A program made the translations under genes and the position numbers. From assembly GCF_008329905.1 (NCBI RefSeq), contig NZ_CP032155.1, forward strand, positions 3,472,001-3,536,000: a stretch of 64,000 nucleotides of DNA, given 5' to 3'. The notes under the pieces were generated by a model that was given only the letters and a program-made list of their open reading frames with translations, made no database searches and was not told the origin of the DNA. This DNA comes from Mycobacterium sp. ELW1. Lineage in GTDB: Bacteria; Actinomycetota; Actinomycetes; Mycobacteriales; Mycobacteriaceae. Of the stretch, positions 42,775 to 53,367 are shown one piece after another (positions within the stretch are counted from its first letter, which is position 1; each line of letters begins with the position of its first letter).

Positions 42775-44135
42775 GACCGGGACGCGGCCGTCCGGGTGCG
42801 GGCAACAACGGTCAGCGCGTCAGCGGCGGCCTGGAGCGTCTCGTCGATGTCACGGTCGTCGTGAACCAGCGAGACGAACAGATTCTCGAACTGCAGCGGA
42901 TGGAACAACACCCCGCGAATCACCATCTCCTCATACCACCGGGTGAACAGAGCCTCGTCGGCACGGCTCACCGCGTCGCGCCAATTGTGGATAGGACCGT
43001 CGGCGAACCACAACTGGAACACCGTGCCGAGTCCTTCACAGTAGGCATCCAGGCCGCGCTCGGCGGCCAACTCGCCGAGGCCCGCGGCCAGGCGGTGCCC
43101 CAGTGCCCGCTGCCGCTCATACAACCCCGGTTCGGCCAGCAGGTCCATCGTCGCCGACACCGCGGCGCATTGCACGACGTTGGCGTTGTAGGTACCCGAG
43201 TGGGAGTAGATGCCGTCGGCGACCAGGTGCATGGCTTCCGTCGAGCCGCCGACCGCGGCGACCGGGAACCCGCCGCCGAGGCCCTTGGCCAGGGTGGTGA
43301 GATCCGGTGTGACGCCGAACCATTCCTGGGCCCCGCCGCGCGCGAACCGGAACCCGGTGATCACCTCGTCGAAGATCAACAGAGAGCCGTGTTTGCGCGT
43401 TTCGCTGCGCAGAAGTTCCAGATAACCCGGTTCGGGCAGGATGCACCCGGTGTTGAACACCGCGGGTTCGGTGAGCACCGCAGCGATCTCGTCACCGCGC
43501 CGGTTCATCAGCTCCACGAAGCTGTCGGCGTCGTTCCACGTCAGCACCACGAGGGTGTCTTCCAGTTCGGCCGGGACCCCGGGTCCCATCGCAACCGGTC
43601 GTGGATGATCGGCCGGTCCGGCCAGCACCGGGTCGACGTGGTTGGACCAGTACACGGTGTCCTGCCAGCCGTGGTAGTGCCCCTCGAACCGGACCACGAT
43701 TCGCCGTCCGGTGGTGGCCCTGGCCAGCCGAACCGCCGTGCCCACCGCCTCGGATCCGGAATTGGTGAAGCGGACCTGTTCGATACCCGGTACGGCGGCC
43801 ACCACCTTTTCGGCGGCCTCGATCTCCAGCTCGTACGGCAACCCGAAGCACGTGCCGAGATCGCGGACGGCCTCGGTGACAGCGCTGGTCACCACCGGAT
43901 GGCGATGCCCGAGGATCATCGGACCGAGCCCCAGCAGATAGTCGATGTAGGTATTGCCGTCCACGTCGGTCAGGCGCGATCCGCTGCCGTGCGCCATCAC
44001 GATCGGATAAGGCTTCCACCCGTTGCGCGGCAGCCGGGCCGTCGAGCCCGCACCGCCGGGAATCGTTCGCTTGGCCCGTTCGTACAGCGCCTTGGTGACG
44101 GGGGTCCGGGCCGCATAAGCATCGGTGAAGTGCAT
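42771..44135 (-). CDS. Class III PLP aminotransferase, glutamate-1-semialdehyde aminomutase-like
   Basis: A 454-residue fold-I PLP enzyme: KRTIPGGAGSTARLPRNGWK, DVDGNTYIDYLLGLGPMILG, FTNSGSEAVGTAVRLARA, LLIFDEVITGFRFARGG, and the PLP Lys in TLAKGLGGGFPVAAVGG. Similar to HemL but probably not the haem enzyme, given its accessory setting. It may act on an amino sugar or an omega-amino acid. ATG 44135 has GAAAGAGA upstream. It follows the permease gene after 62 bases and overlaps the kinase gene. Confidence 0.88.
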   Translation of the reverse strand: MHFTDAYAARTPVTKALYERAKRTIPGGAGSTARLPRNGWKPYPIVMAHGSGSRLTDVDGNTYIDYLLGLGPMILGHRHPVVTSAVTEAVRDLGTCFGLPYELEIEAAEKVVAAVPGIEQVRFTNSGSEAVGTAVRLARATTGRRIVVRFEGHYHGWQDTVYWSNHVDPVLAGPADHPRPVAMGPGVPAELEDTLVVLTWNDADSFVELMNRRGDEIAAVLTEPAVFNTGCILPEPGYLELLRSETRKHGSLLIFDEVITGFRFARGGAQEWFGVTPDLTTLAKGLGGGFPVAAVGGSTEAMHLVADGIYSHSGTYNANVVQCAAVSATMDLLAEPGLYERQRALGHRLAAGLGELAAERGLDAYCEGLGTVFQLWFADGPIHNWRDAVSRADEALFTRWYEEMVIRGVLFHPLQFENLFVSLVHDDRDIDETLQAAADALTVVARTRTAASRS

Positions 44136-44197
44136 CAGGGAATCTCTTTCATCGTTGAAGGTCGTGGTAAGTGCAGTGGCCGGCTCATGCCGGCGGG

Positions 44198-45610
44198 TCA
44201 GTGCGGATTTCGCGGCGCGGTGTAGAACGGCGCCTTTCCGACCGTGGCCGAGACGACGGACAGCAATAGCCCGACCAGCGCGAGGCCGACGCCGAACCCG
44301 AGTTCGATTCCGTTCAGCGACCCCGAGGTGATCGAGTAGACGACGACGAACGCCATGAACGCCGCGCCCAGACCCGGCATCAATCCCCCGATCACGAAAT
44401 CCTTGACAGAGGAGACGATCTGGCGCCGGTAGCACCAGATGGCGGTCACCGCGGTCAGCAGATAGAAGATCGCCGCCATCAATCCGAGCGTGCTCACGAT
44501 GTTGGCCAGCGCCTCACCCACCGCGCCGATAAGCGTTGAGCCCCAGAGGAATGCGATGTTGAGCAGACCGAACAGGATTGTCGCGTTCAGCGGCGTGCCG
44601 TACTTCCCACTGACTTGTGCCAGCCAGGACGGCACGACCCGGTCTCGCCCCATCGCGAATCCGATCCTCGAAGCACTGACGATCGCCGCAAGCAACGACG
44701 CGAGGGTGCCGCCGAGTACCGCGACGATCATCACGTTCGCCCAGAAGCCGCCACCGATCCGTTCACCCACGAACGCAAGGATGTTGGCTGCGTGATCTTG
44801 CATGTCCTGCATCGGCGCGATCCCCTGGAACGCCAACACCGACACCGAGTAGATGACGAACAGCAGGACAACGCTGGTCACGGCGGCCCGTCCGGCAGTG
44901 CGGCCGGAAGCTTCCTCACCGACGTAGGCAGCGGTGTCCCAGCCTGAGTAGAGGAAGATCGCCAGCAGCACGCCCGATATCAACGACTTGAAGCCGCCCG
45001 CCCCCTCGACCGTGAACCACGAGATGCTGGGCTTGACCACGTCACCGTTGCCGCGGGCGATGAATATCACGGCCAGGACGGCGAACCCGATGAGCAACGC
45101 GTATTCGAAGATGGCCCAGCCCAATTGGAACCGGGCTGACAGGGCCACGCCCAATGCGGCCACTGCGGTGACGATCAGGTCGAACACGGTTCCCACGGCA
45201 GCCACCGCGACCGGGCTGTCTGCGGCGTGATCGGAGAAGAAGCTGAGCAGGTAGCTTCCGAGCGGGATGGTCAGGCTCGTCGTACCGACCGTGTAGTACA
45301 GCAACATGATCCAGCCGGCGAAGAACCCGGCATGCGGGTTGAGCACCCGGCCCACCCAGGTATACGTCGCCCCCGCACTCGGTTGCCATGCGTGCAGGCG
45401 TTGGTAACCGAGTGCGATGCCCAGCATCGGGACGAAGCAGATGAGAATCGGCACGACACCGGCGTACGCGACGGTCGCCAGGATCGCGGCCAGCGAGACG
45501 GCCACGCTCTGAATGGGTCCCGAACTGGCCAGCGCCATCACCACCACGTCCACTGCGCGCAGTGCTCCCGACCGCAGTCCCCCAGCCGGGGCAGCCATGT
45601 CCCGGGCCAT
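44198..45610 (-). CDS. APC-superfamily amino acid/polyamine permease
   Basis: A 470-residue membrane protein with about twelve hydrophobic helices. The N-terminal VVVMALASSGPIQSVAVSLA, the SAGATYTWVGRVLNPHAGFF segment and FLYSGWDTAAYVGEEASGR are typical of APC permeases. It probably imports an amino acid or amine, a second uptake route beside the ABC importer. ATG 45610 overlaps the stop of the M20 gene (TGATG). It sits between the amidohydrolase and aminotransferase genes. Confidence 0.9.
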   Translation of the reverse strand: MARDMAAPAGGLRSGALRAVDVVVMALASSGPIQSVAVSLAAILATVAYAGVVPILICFVPMLGIALGYQRLHAWQPSAGATYTWVGRVLNPHAGFFAGWIMLLYYTVGTTSLTIPLGSYLLSFFSDHAADSPVAVAAVGTVFDLIVTAVAALGVALSARFQLGWAIFEYALLIGFAVLAVIFIARGNGDVVKPSISWFTVEGAGGFKSLISGVLLAIFLYSGWDTAAYVGEEASGRTAGRAAVTSVVLLFVIYSVSVLAFQGIAPMQDMQDHAANILAFVGERIGGGFWANVMIVAVLGGTLASLLAAIVSASRIGFAMGRDRVVPSWLAQVSGKYGTPLNATILFGLLNIAFLWGSTLIGAVGEALANIVSTLGLMAAIFYLLTAVTAIWCYRRQIVSSVKDFVIGGLMPGLGAAFMAFVVVYSITSGSLNGIELGFGVGLALVGLLLSVVSATVGKAPFYTAPRNPH

Positions 45611-46791
45611 CAGGAATCGCCGTCCTTGCGACCGATGAGCGTTACGAGGGTCTGGCGCAGGATCTCGGCGGTCGCGATCATGTCCGGAATGGACACCCAC
45701 TCCTGGGCCGCGTGGTAGTTGCCGCCTTCCGGCCCGAACAGGACCGTGGGGATGCCGGCACTTTGGAACAGCGCGGCGTCTGTCCACGCGTTGAGACCGG
45801 TCACTGGTGAGCGGACTCCGTTGACGGCTTCCGTTGCGTCGCCGAGTGCGTTCAGCAGCTCCTCGTTGCCCGCACCGGTGAAGGGGTCGCGGTCCAGGCG
45901 GACGACGACCTCACCACGAAAGCGCGGTTCGGATTCGGTGACCTCGGCGAAGATCGCCTCGATCTCGGCGACTCGGTCGGCCAGTGTCTCGCCCGGCTGG
46001 GTGCCGATCTCGATGCCCAGCACGGCCTGGTTGGGATAGGTGGCGTAGTCGGTGCCGCCGCGGATCGTTCCGGTGTGGAACACGGTGCGGCCGTTCTTGG
46101 GATCGGGGTTGGGTTTCCAGCGCGTCTCGTCGAGCCGGTGCAGGCGGGCCACCACCTCGGCCATGTGGACGATGGCGTCGACGCCCTTGTCGGGCGCCGA
46201 ACCGTGCGCCGGCTCGCCGTGCACCACGATGTCGATCCAGCCGAACCCCTGATGTTCGCCGTAGATGGTGTGCGAACCGTCGGGTTCGAGGTTGATGGCC
46301 AGGTCGATCTCGGCGGCATGATGGGCGACCAGGTGCTCCGTGCCGATGCTGACACCCTCCTCGTCGATCACCAGGGCTACCAGCACGTTGCCTGCCAATC
46401 CTGTTCCGGAGCGCACCAATTCGCGTACCGCGAGCATCGCGGCGGCGCAGCCGCCCTTGTCGTCGGCCACGCCGAGTCCGATCATCCGGTCACCGTCGAC
46501 GACGGGGTGCAGTGCGCTGTCGGCCCAGTTCGCGTAGCCGACGGTGTCGCTGTGTGCGGACAGGCAGATCGTCGGGCCAGGTGCACTGCCCCGCAACCAG
46601 GCCAGCACGTTGGGGCGGCCGGGTTCCACCTCCTCCAGCGTCGCCTCCAGCCCGAGGTCGGCCAGCCAGTCGCGCATGAAGCGGGCGACGTCGCCCTCGC
46701 CGGCCCCTCCCGGGATCAGCCAGGGCGTCACGGAGTCGATTCGAACCATCGCCTCGAGTAGCTCGATCGCTTCCTCACGAGTGACGGTCAT
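45610..46791 (-). CDS. M20 family metallopeptidase/amidohydrolase (ArgE/DapE-like)
   Basis: A 393-residue di-zinc hydrolase. LSAHSDTVGYANW (first His and Asp), GLGVADDKGGCAAAMLAV (bridging Asp), IDEEGVSIGTEHLV (catalytic and metal Glu) and the dimerisation domain are all visible. It probably removes an acyl group from an amino acid or cleaves a dipeptide after import. ATG 46791 has AAGGAGA at good spacing and overlaps the ABC ATPase stop (ATGA). Confidence 0.92.
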   Translation of the reverse strand: MTVTREEAIELLEAMVRIDSVTPWLIPGGAGEGDVARFMRDWLADLGLEATLEEVEPGRPNVLAWLRGSAPGPTICLSAHSDTVGYANWADSALHPVVDGDRMIGLGVADDKGGCAAAMLAVRELVRSGTGLAGNVLVALVIDEEGVSIGTEHLVAHHAAEIDLAINLEPDGSHTIYGEHQGFGWIDIVVHGEPAHGSAPDKGVDAIVHMAEVVARLHRLDETRWKPNPDPKNGRTVFHTGTIRGGTDYATYPNQAVLGIEIGTQPGETLADRVAEIEAIFAEVTESEPRFRGEVVVRLDRDPFTGAGNEELLNALGDATEAVNGVRSPVTGLNAWTDAALFQSAGIPTVLFGPEGGNYHAAQEWVSIPDMIATAEILRQTLVTLIGRKDGDS

Positions 46792-47806
46792 GTGGTGCTC
46801 TCCTTTGGTGTTGGTGATTCTGTGACGTCTGAAAAATGGCACGCCACTTGGTGTTCCGGCGTGGCATCGGTGAGCATCGGTTGCTCGGCACGGCAGCGAT
46901 CGGGTTCACCGAGCTGCCGGTAGAGCGGACAGCGCGGCGCGAACCGGCAACCCGGAGCGGTGGCGGTGGCGTTGGGCGGCTCACCGGTCAACAGCGCGCG
47001 GGCCATTCGCCTGCCGCCACCCGCCTTGGGCATGACGTCCACCAGCGCGCGAGTGTACGGATGCCGGGGTGTACCGATCACATCGGCGGCGCAACCCTGC
47101 TCGACCACCCGGCCCAGGTAGAGGACGGCAACCCGATCCGCAAAAACACCGGCCAGTGCGAGATCGTGGGTGATGAAAAGGATTGCCACGTCCAGGCGTT
47201 CGCGCATGTCCAGTAGCACCCGGATGACCCCGGCACGCAACGAGACATCGAGCATGGACACCGGCTCGTCGGCCACCAGGAGCCGGGGCTGCAGCGCGAG
47301 TGCGGCCGCGATCGCGACCCGCTGGCGCTGCCCCCCGGATAGCTGGAAGATGCGGCGCTGCGCGATCGCTGCGGCCGGTGTCAGCCCGCACATCTCCAAT
47401 GCCGCCAGCGCCACCCCGCGTCGCGCCGCGGCATCCAGGTCACGTCGATGGATCGCCAGCCCCTCGCTGACGAGGTCGACCGCGGTCGCGTTGACCGGCA
47501 GGCTTTCGAACGGGTCCTGGAAGATCATCTGGAACTCGCGGCGCTGTCTGCGCAGCGCGGCGCCGCGGGCATGGGTGATGTCCACACCGCCTACCGACAC
47601 CGTTCCCGAACTGGGGTCGACCAGCCGCATGAGGGTGCGCGCGACAGTGGTTTTCCCGCAGCCGGATTCACCGACCAGTGCCACGATCTCACCCTCGTGG
47701 ACGGACAGGTCGACACCGTCGACGGCACGTGCTGTCAGCCGTCGCCGACCGTGCCGGACCGGAAAGTGCACATGCAGGTCGCGTACCTCGGCGACCACCG
47801 GCTTGG

Positions 47807-47810
<4 letters not shown>
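46788..47810 (-). CDS. Peptide ABC transporter ATP-binding protein (DppF/OppF-like)
   Basis: A 340-residue ATPase: Walker A GESGCGKTTVARTL, signature LSGGQRQRVAIAAAL, Walker B LLVADEPVSMLD, H-loop FITHDLALAG. The C-terminal CRFAPRCPLYRQLGEPDRC is the oligopeptide-transporter Cys extension (Fe-S type in Dpp/Opp ATPases). ATG 47810 overlaps the partner ATPase stop. With its partner it powers the peptide importer. Confidence 0.94.
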
Positions 47811-48774
<964 letters not shown>

Positions 48775-48778
<4 letters not shown>

Positions 48779-49692
48779 TCGGCCACCGCCAGCCGAGGGT
48801 TGAGGATCCGTTCCAGACTCTGCCCGACGAGGGAGAACGCCAGCACCACCAGCACGATGCCGACGCCCGGTGGCAGGAAGTACCACCAGAAGCCGTTGCC
48901 CACAGCGCCGGCGGCGAACGCGTTGTGCAGGATCTGGCCCCACGAGGTTCGGGTCGGATCGCCGAGGCCAAGGAAGGACAGGGTGGCCTCGGCGAGGATC
49001 GATCCGGCGATGACCAGAACGGCGTTGGCGATCACCAGCGCCAGCACCCCGGGCAGGATCAGTCGCCACAGGATGCCTGCCGAGGACAGGCCGACGGTCT
49101 TGGCGCGGGCCACCACTTCGCGTTCACGCAGCGCCAGCACCTGGGAGCGGACGATGCGCGCCGTACTGGGCCAGCTGGTGATTGCGATGACCAGAACGAT
49201 CATCGGCAGGCTCTGCCCGATGATCGCGCCGAGTGCGATCATCAACGGCAAGTTGGGCAGCACCAAGAAGAAGTCGGTGATCCGCATCAGCACCGCGTCT
49301 ATGAAGCCGGTGAACCAGCCCGCCAGCGCCCCGACCAGGGTTCCGATGAGCACTGTGATGACAGTGGCGATGAGCCCGATCTCCAGTGACACTGATGTTC
49401 CGGCCAGTACCTGCCGCAGCACATCGCGGCCGAGTTCGTCGGTGCCCAGCCAGTGGGCGGCACTGGGTCGCAACAGGATTCCGGCGCGTGTGTCGGCGAC
49501 GTCAGTACGGTCGTAGGGCGCCAGCAGCGGGCCGGCGATCGCGACGACCATAACCGCGACCACAGTCAGCAGCCCGGTGCGGCCCATTCGGTCGGCGAAG
49601 AGTTGGCGCAGCACGCCGCGCCAGCCGCCCGGCACGTGTGCCGCGGCAGGTTCCTCGGGTTCCAGTGCGGGGTTCATCAGCGGTCCGGTCAT
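48775..49692 (-). CDS. Peptide ABC transporter permease (DppC/OppC-like)
   Basis: A 305-residue membrane permease. LLTVVAVMVVAIAGPLLAPY is the first helix, HWLGTDELGRDVLRQVLAG is the family hallmark, and the EAA-type loop EREVVARAKTVGLSSAGILW contacts the ATPase. About six helices. The start ATG 49692 overlaps the DppB-like stop, and its stop overlaps the DppD-like start. Confidence 0.94.
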
Positions 49693-50657
49693 GTCAGCCG
49701 CACCCGCGGGTCGAGCATCCGGTAGACCAGGTCACTGGCGAAGTTGGCCAGCACGACCACTACCGCGAAGATCAGGAAGCACGCTTCCATCACCGGGTAG
49801 TCGCGCCGGATCACCGACAGGTAGATCAGCTGTCCCATGCCGGGCCAGGAGAACACCGTCTCAACCTGGATCGTGCCGCCGACGGTGGCGCTGGCGTAGA
49901 GCGTCGTGGCGGTCACCACGGGCAGCAGCGCATTGCGCACGCCGTGTCGCCAGAGCACCCGCCGCGGGGTCAGGCCCTTGGCCCGGGCAGTGGTCATGTA
50001 ATCCTCGGACAATGTCGCCAGCAGTGAGCTGCGGGTGATCAGGACGAACTGGGCGATGTCGACCAAAACCATGGCGACGGTCGGCAGGACGAGATGCCTT
50101 GCCAGGTCCGCCATTCGGGTGAACACGGTGGGGTACAGCGCGTCGGCGGTGTACATGCCTGCGATCGGAAACCAGCCGAGTGACACAGCGAAGACGAAGA
50201 TCAGCAGCATGCCCACCCAGAACGTGGGCAGACTCCAGAACACCAGCGATCCGATGACCAGCCCGGAGTCGGTGCGCGAGCCGCGCCGGGAGGCGGCGAA
50301 CACCCCGATCAGGACGCCGAGGAGGATCACCAGCAGCGTCGAAACGGTGACCAGGATCAGGGTGTTGGCAAGGGCTTTCACCACGATCGGGCCGACCGAC
50401 CCCTGGTAGGTGTAGGAGAAGCCGAGGTCACCCTTGAGCAGGTTCTGCAGATAGGTCACGAACTGCGAGGCCATCGGCTGGTCCAGGCCGTAGTAGGTGC
50501 GCAGCCGGGCGATCGCGTCGGCGTCCAGGTGTTGACCACGCGCGATGTGGGTCACCGGGTCTCCCGGCATCAGGTGGAAGAGAACGAAATTCGCCGCAAC
50601 CACCGCTACGAGCGTGAGCACCAGGTACGAGATCTTTTGGCTCAGATACCGAAGCAT
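49689..50657 (-). CDS. Peptide ABC transporter permease (DppB/OppB-like)
   Basis: A 322-residue permease with an N-terminal helix (SYLVLTLVAVVAANFVLFHL), the PGDPVTHIARG motif, and the EAA loop LSEDYMTTARAKGLTPRRVL. About six transmembrane helices. ATG 50657 is six bases after the stop of the binding-protein gene. Confidence 0.94.
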   Translation of the reverse strand: MLRYLSQKISYLVLTLVAVVAANFVLFHLMPGDPVTHIARGQHLDADAIARLRTYYGLDQPMASQFVTYLQNLLKGDLGFSYTYQGSVGPIVVKALANTLILVTVSTLLVILLGVLIGVFAASRRGSRTDSGLVIGSLVFWSLPTFWVGMLLIFVFAVSLGWFPIAGMYTADALYPTVFTRMADLARHLVLPTVAMVLVDIAQFVLITRSSLLATLSEDYMTTARAKGLTPRRVLWRHGVRNALLPVVTATTLYASATVGGTIQVETVFSWPGMGQLIYLSVIRRDYPVMEACFLIFAVVVVLANFASDLVYRMLDPRVRLT

Positions 50658-50663
50658 CGATGC

Positions 50664-52307
50664 TCAGGCCGGCTTCACGTCGAGGTAGTTCACCCGCGGG
50701 AAGTTCAAGATCATGCCGCCGTTCATCGGCTGCCATCCCGTCCAGGTGTTGGTTCGGGTGCCGGTCAGCTTCTTCTGGTACCACATCACGATGTACGGGC
50801 AGGCGGCATAGTGAATCGCCTGCATCTCCTGCACGATTGCGACCCGGGCGCCGCGATCGACGGTCGTCGACTGCTGGTGGTAGAGGTCGTCGTAGCGCGG
50901 GTCGGTCCAGAACGTGTCGTTGTTGCCACCGATCTGGTCGGTGGTGGCGATGCCCAGAAGGTAGGACGGGTCGTAGAACGAGGAATCCCAGCCCCAGATC
51001 ATGACGTCCCAGTCCGGCGTTTCGGCGTTGTAGATCGTCGCTGTCATGCTGTCGGCGTCGGTACTGGAGAGCTTGAGGTTGACTCCGACAGCCTTGGCTG
51101 CCGTGATGAACAGGTCGGCGGCTTTCATGTCGACGGTGGTATCGGCGATCACGAGCAGCCGGAACTCAAGCGGCGCACCGTCTTTGGACTCGCGGATGCC
51201 GTCGCCGTTGCGGTCGGTGTAGCCGGCCTTGTCGAGCAGCTCTTTCGCCTTGCCCGGGTTGTTGTCCAGGACCGCGTCGGGCGCGGGGACGAAGTGGAAA
51301 TCGCCGAAGGCAGGTGGCAGCAGATCGGTGCCGGGTTCGCCGTAACCGGCCAGGGCGAGCTCCACGAGCTGTTGCCGGTTGACGGCACAGGCCAGCGCCT
51401 GGCGGACGATCTGGTCCTTCAGGATGGGATTGCCCTTCGATCCCGGGGCGGTCGAACAGTTGAAGCCGATCATGTGGAACGAGAACGATTCCATGGCAGT
51501 GGTTTTGACGTTCGCGGCGTTCTGCAGTCCGGTGTAGATCGTCGGCGGGACCTCGGGGACGATGTCGATATCTCCGGTGCGCAGTGCCTGCGTGACCACG
51601 TCGTCGGAGCCGAACTTGGTCCAGGTGACCTTTTGCGCCGCCGGTTTGGTGCCCCACCACGAGTCGTTTCGGATGACGGTGGCAACGCTGCCCTTGTCCC
51701 ATGACACGAAGCTGAACGGTCCCGTTCCGACTGGTTTGTCGTTGGCATACTTGGGCAGGTCATCCTTGGCCACGCCCTCCCACAGGTGCTTGGGGGCGAT
51801 CGGCATGATGACGCCGGGCTGCAGTGTCTGCGGCTGCGAATACGTGAGCCGAACCTGGTTGTCGCCGACCTTGACCACGTCGGTGAGGTCCTTGAGGTAC
51901 GCCCCGTACGTGCCATAGTCGTTGTCGCGCACCATCAGGAAGGTGAAGACGACGTCGTCGGCACTGAAATCCTTGCCGTCGTGCCACTTCACCCCGGATC
52001 GCAGCGTGTAGGTGAAGGTCTTACCGCCGTCGGTCGTCTGCATGTCGGTGGCCAGCGAGGGTTGGATGTTGAGCTGTGCGTCGTAACCCATCAACCGGTC
52101 GTAGACCAATTGCAGAACGTCGTCGGACTGAGTGGAGTCGGCGGTGAACGGGTTCAGCGAGTCGATGTCGGTGGTGGAACCGACCCGCAGCACGGTGCTG
52201 CTGGCCGTCTGCGGCGCGCACGACGCCAGCGCGGCCGCGCCGCCGAGTGCCGCCGCCACCACCGCCGAGGTCCGGAGAAATTTCCGACGATCCATCGCTG
52301 AAGCCAT
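50664..52307 (-). CDS. Peptide ABC transporter substrate-binding lipoprotein (family 5), Tat-type signal
   Basis: A 547-residue family-5 binding protein. The N-terminus MASAMDRRKFLRTSAVVAAA carries a twin-arginine motif (DRRKFLR), and a lipobox LASC follows near residue 29, so it is probably exported folded by Tat and lipid-anchored. The mature part has SLNPFTADSTQSDDVLQLVY, LRSGVKWHDGKDFSADDVVF and RQALACAVNRQQLVELAL. I chose ATG 52307 for GGAAGGGA just upstream. First gene of the cluster, directly downstream of the 16-bp palindrome. Confidence 0.94.
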   Translation of the reverse strand: MASAMDRRKFLRTSAVVAAALGGAAALASCAPQTASSTVLRVGSTTDIDSLNPFTADSTQSDDVLQLVYDRLMGYDAQLNIQPSLATDMQTTDGGKTFTYTLRSGVKWHDGKDFSADDVVFTFLMVRDNDYGTYGAYLKDLTDVVKVGDNQVRLTYSQPQTLQPGVIMPIAPKHLWEGVAKDDLPKYANDKPVGTGPFSFVSWDKGSVATVIRNDSWWGTKPAAQKVTWTKFGSDDVVTQALRTGDIDIVPEVPPTIYTGLQNAANVKTTAMESFSFHMIGFNCSTAPGSKGNPILKDQIVRQALACAVNRQQLVELALAGYGEPGTDLLPPAFGDFHFVPAPDAVLDNNPGKAKELLDKAGYTDRNGDGIRESKDGAPLEFRLLVIADTTVDMKAADLFITAAKAVGVNLKLSSTDADSMTATIYNAETPDWDVMIWGWDSSFYDPSYLLGIATTDQIGGNNDTFWTDPRYDDLYHQQSTTVDRGARVAIVQEMQAIHYAACPYIVMWYQKKLTGTRTNTWTGWQPMNGGMILNFPRVNYLDVKPA

Positions 52308-52326
52308 GACAATCCCTTCCACTCTC

Positions 52327-52342
52327 ACTCTGTATACAGAGT
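52327..52342. promoter_or_regulatory. Probable operator: perfect 16-bp palindrome upstream of the importer cluster
   Basis: ACTCTGTATACAGAGT is a perfect inverted repeat centred at 52334/52335, 20 bases upstream of the solute-binding-protein start and in the divergent region with the GntR gene. Its length and AT-centred shape fit a GntR/HutC operator. Assignment to the adjacent regulator is inferred from position. Confidence 0.7.
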
Positions 52343-52450
52343 AGTATGAGTGAAGATCATTGCCGGATAATTGCGCGATTGTTTCGGAATTTTTTCCGAT
52401 GGTTCGCAAGAAATCCCAGCTCCTACCGCATGATTATGGGTGTACCGGGG

Positions 52451-52466
52451 TAACTGCATACTGAGT
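52451..52466. promoter_or_regulatory. Second, degenerate operator-like site near the GntR gene
   Basis: TAACTGCATACTGAGT matches 11 of 16 positions of the perfect palindrome at 52327-52342, with the right half nearly intact. It lies 39 bases upstream of the GntR ATG and may serve autoregulation. Confidence 0.4.
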
Positions 52467-52504
52467 GCGTGAACCTCATGGTTTCAGGACGGGAGGACGT
52501 GAGG

Positions 52505-53338
52505 ATGCCGACGGCGAAGCGAGCCGACCACGCGGGGGCGTCCACCGAACGCAAGCTCCGCTACCAGCACGTCTATGACCTGGTGCTCGGGATCATGGCC
52601 GAGCGTGGGTTGCAACCCGGAGATCGACTGCCGTCCACCACCGAGTTGGCCGAGATCGCCGGAGTCAGTGGGATCAGCGTGCGGCGCGCTCTCGACGAGC
52701 TCGAACGGGCCGGCAAGATCACCCGACGGCAAGGTCTGGGCACGTTCGTCGCCGAGCCGCGCATCGCTAGCGACCCGACACGTCCGGGAGAGCTGCTGCA
52801 CACTCTGCTGGACAACGAACTCGGGTTACCCACGGTCAGAACGGCTCTGATCTCGATCGGTGTCGGTCTGCCCAGCATGACGATCGCGACCGCGCTGGGC
52901 GTCGACCCGGGCCAACCGGTCTGGGAGATCTGGCGCAAACGCGAGATCGGCGGCACAGACAAGATCCTCGAACGTGCCGTCCTGCCGCTGGACCGGGTAC
53001 CGGCGATCGACCACGATCTGCTGGCCGACGGCGGGTCGCTGTATCGCTTCATCGAGGAGCGCTACCAACTCACCGACGAATACACCGAGCAGGCCTTCGA
53101 AGTCGACACCCCCAGCAGCTGGGAGGCCGAACATCTCGAGATGCCGGACGGTGACCCGATCGTGCGGGTACGTGGGGTCAGCTTCGACGCCGACGGGCGG
53201 GCCTTCGACTGCTTCGAACAGTGCTACCGCGCTACGAAGTTCACGTTCTACACCGCGGGGCAGACCCGCCACCGCATTCTGGGTCCGACGGAGCTGTCGA
53301 ACTGGTCGGTGGCACCGCTGACCAACCCGGGGTATTGA
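52505..53338 (+). CDS. GntR family regulator with UTRA domain (HutC type)
   Basis: A 277-residue repressor. The winged HTH is GDRLPSTTELAEIAGVSGIS with VRRALDELERAGKITRRQGL; the C-terminal UTRA ligand domain includes WEIWRKREIGGTDKILERAV, YRFIEERYQLTDEYTEQAF and RGVSFDADGRAFDCFEQCYR. ATG 52505 has GGGAGG eight bases upstream; the GTG codons at 52469 and 52499 are less well placed. It is divergent from the peptide-importer cluster, and UTRA domains usually bind a small ligand such as an amino acid, sugar phosphate or nucleotide, so it probably releases the operator when substrate is present. Confidence 0.92.
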   Translation: MPTAKRADHAGASTERKLRYQHVYDLVLGIMAERGLQPGDRLPSTTELAEIAGVSGISVRRALDELERAGKITRRQGLGTFVAEPRIASDPTRPGELLHTLLDNELGLPTVRTALISIGVGLPSMTIATALGVDPGQPVWEIWRKREIGGTDKILERAVLPLDRVPAIDHDLLADGGSLYRFIEERYQLTDEYTEQAFEVDTPSSWEAEHLEMPDGDPIVRVRGVSFDADGRAFDCFEQCYRATKFTFYTAGQTRHRILGPTELSNWSVAPLTNPGY

Positions 53339-53367
53339 CCGCGCGGTCGGCGGGTACCCGGCTGATC

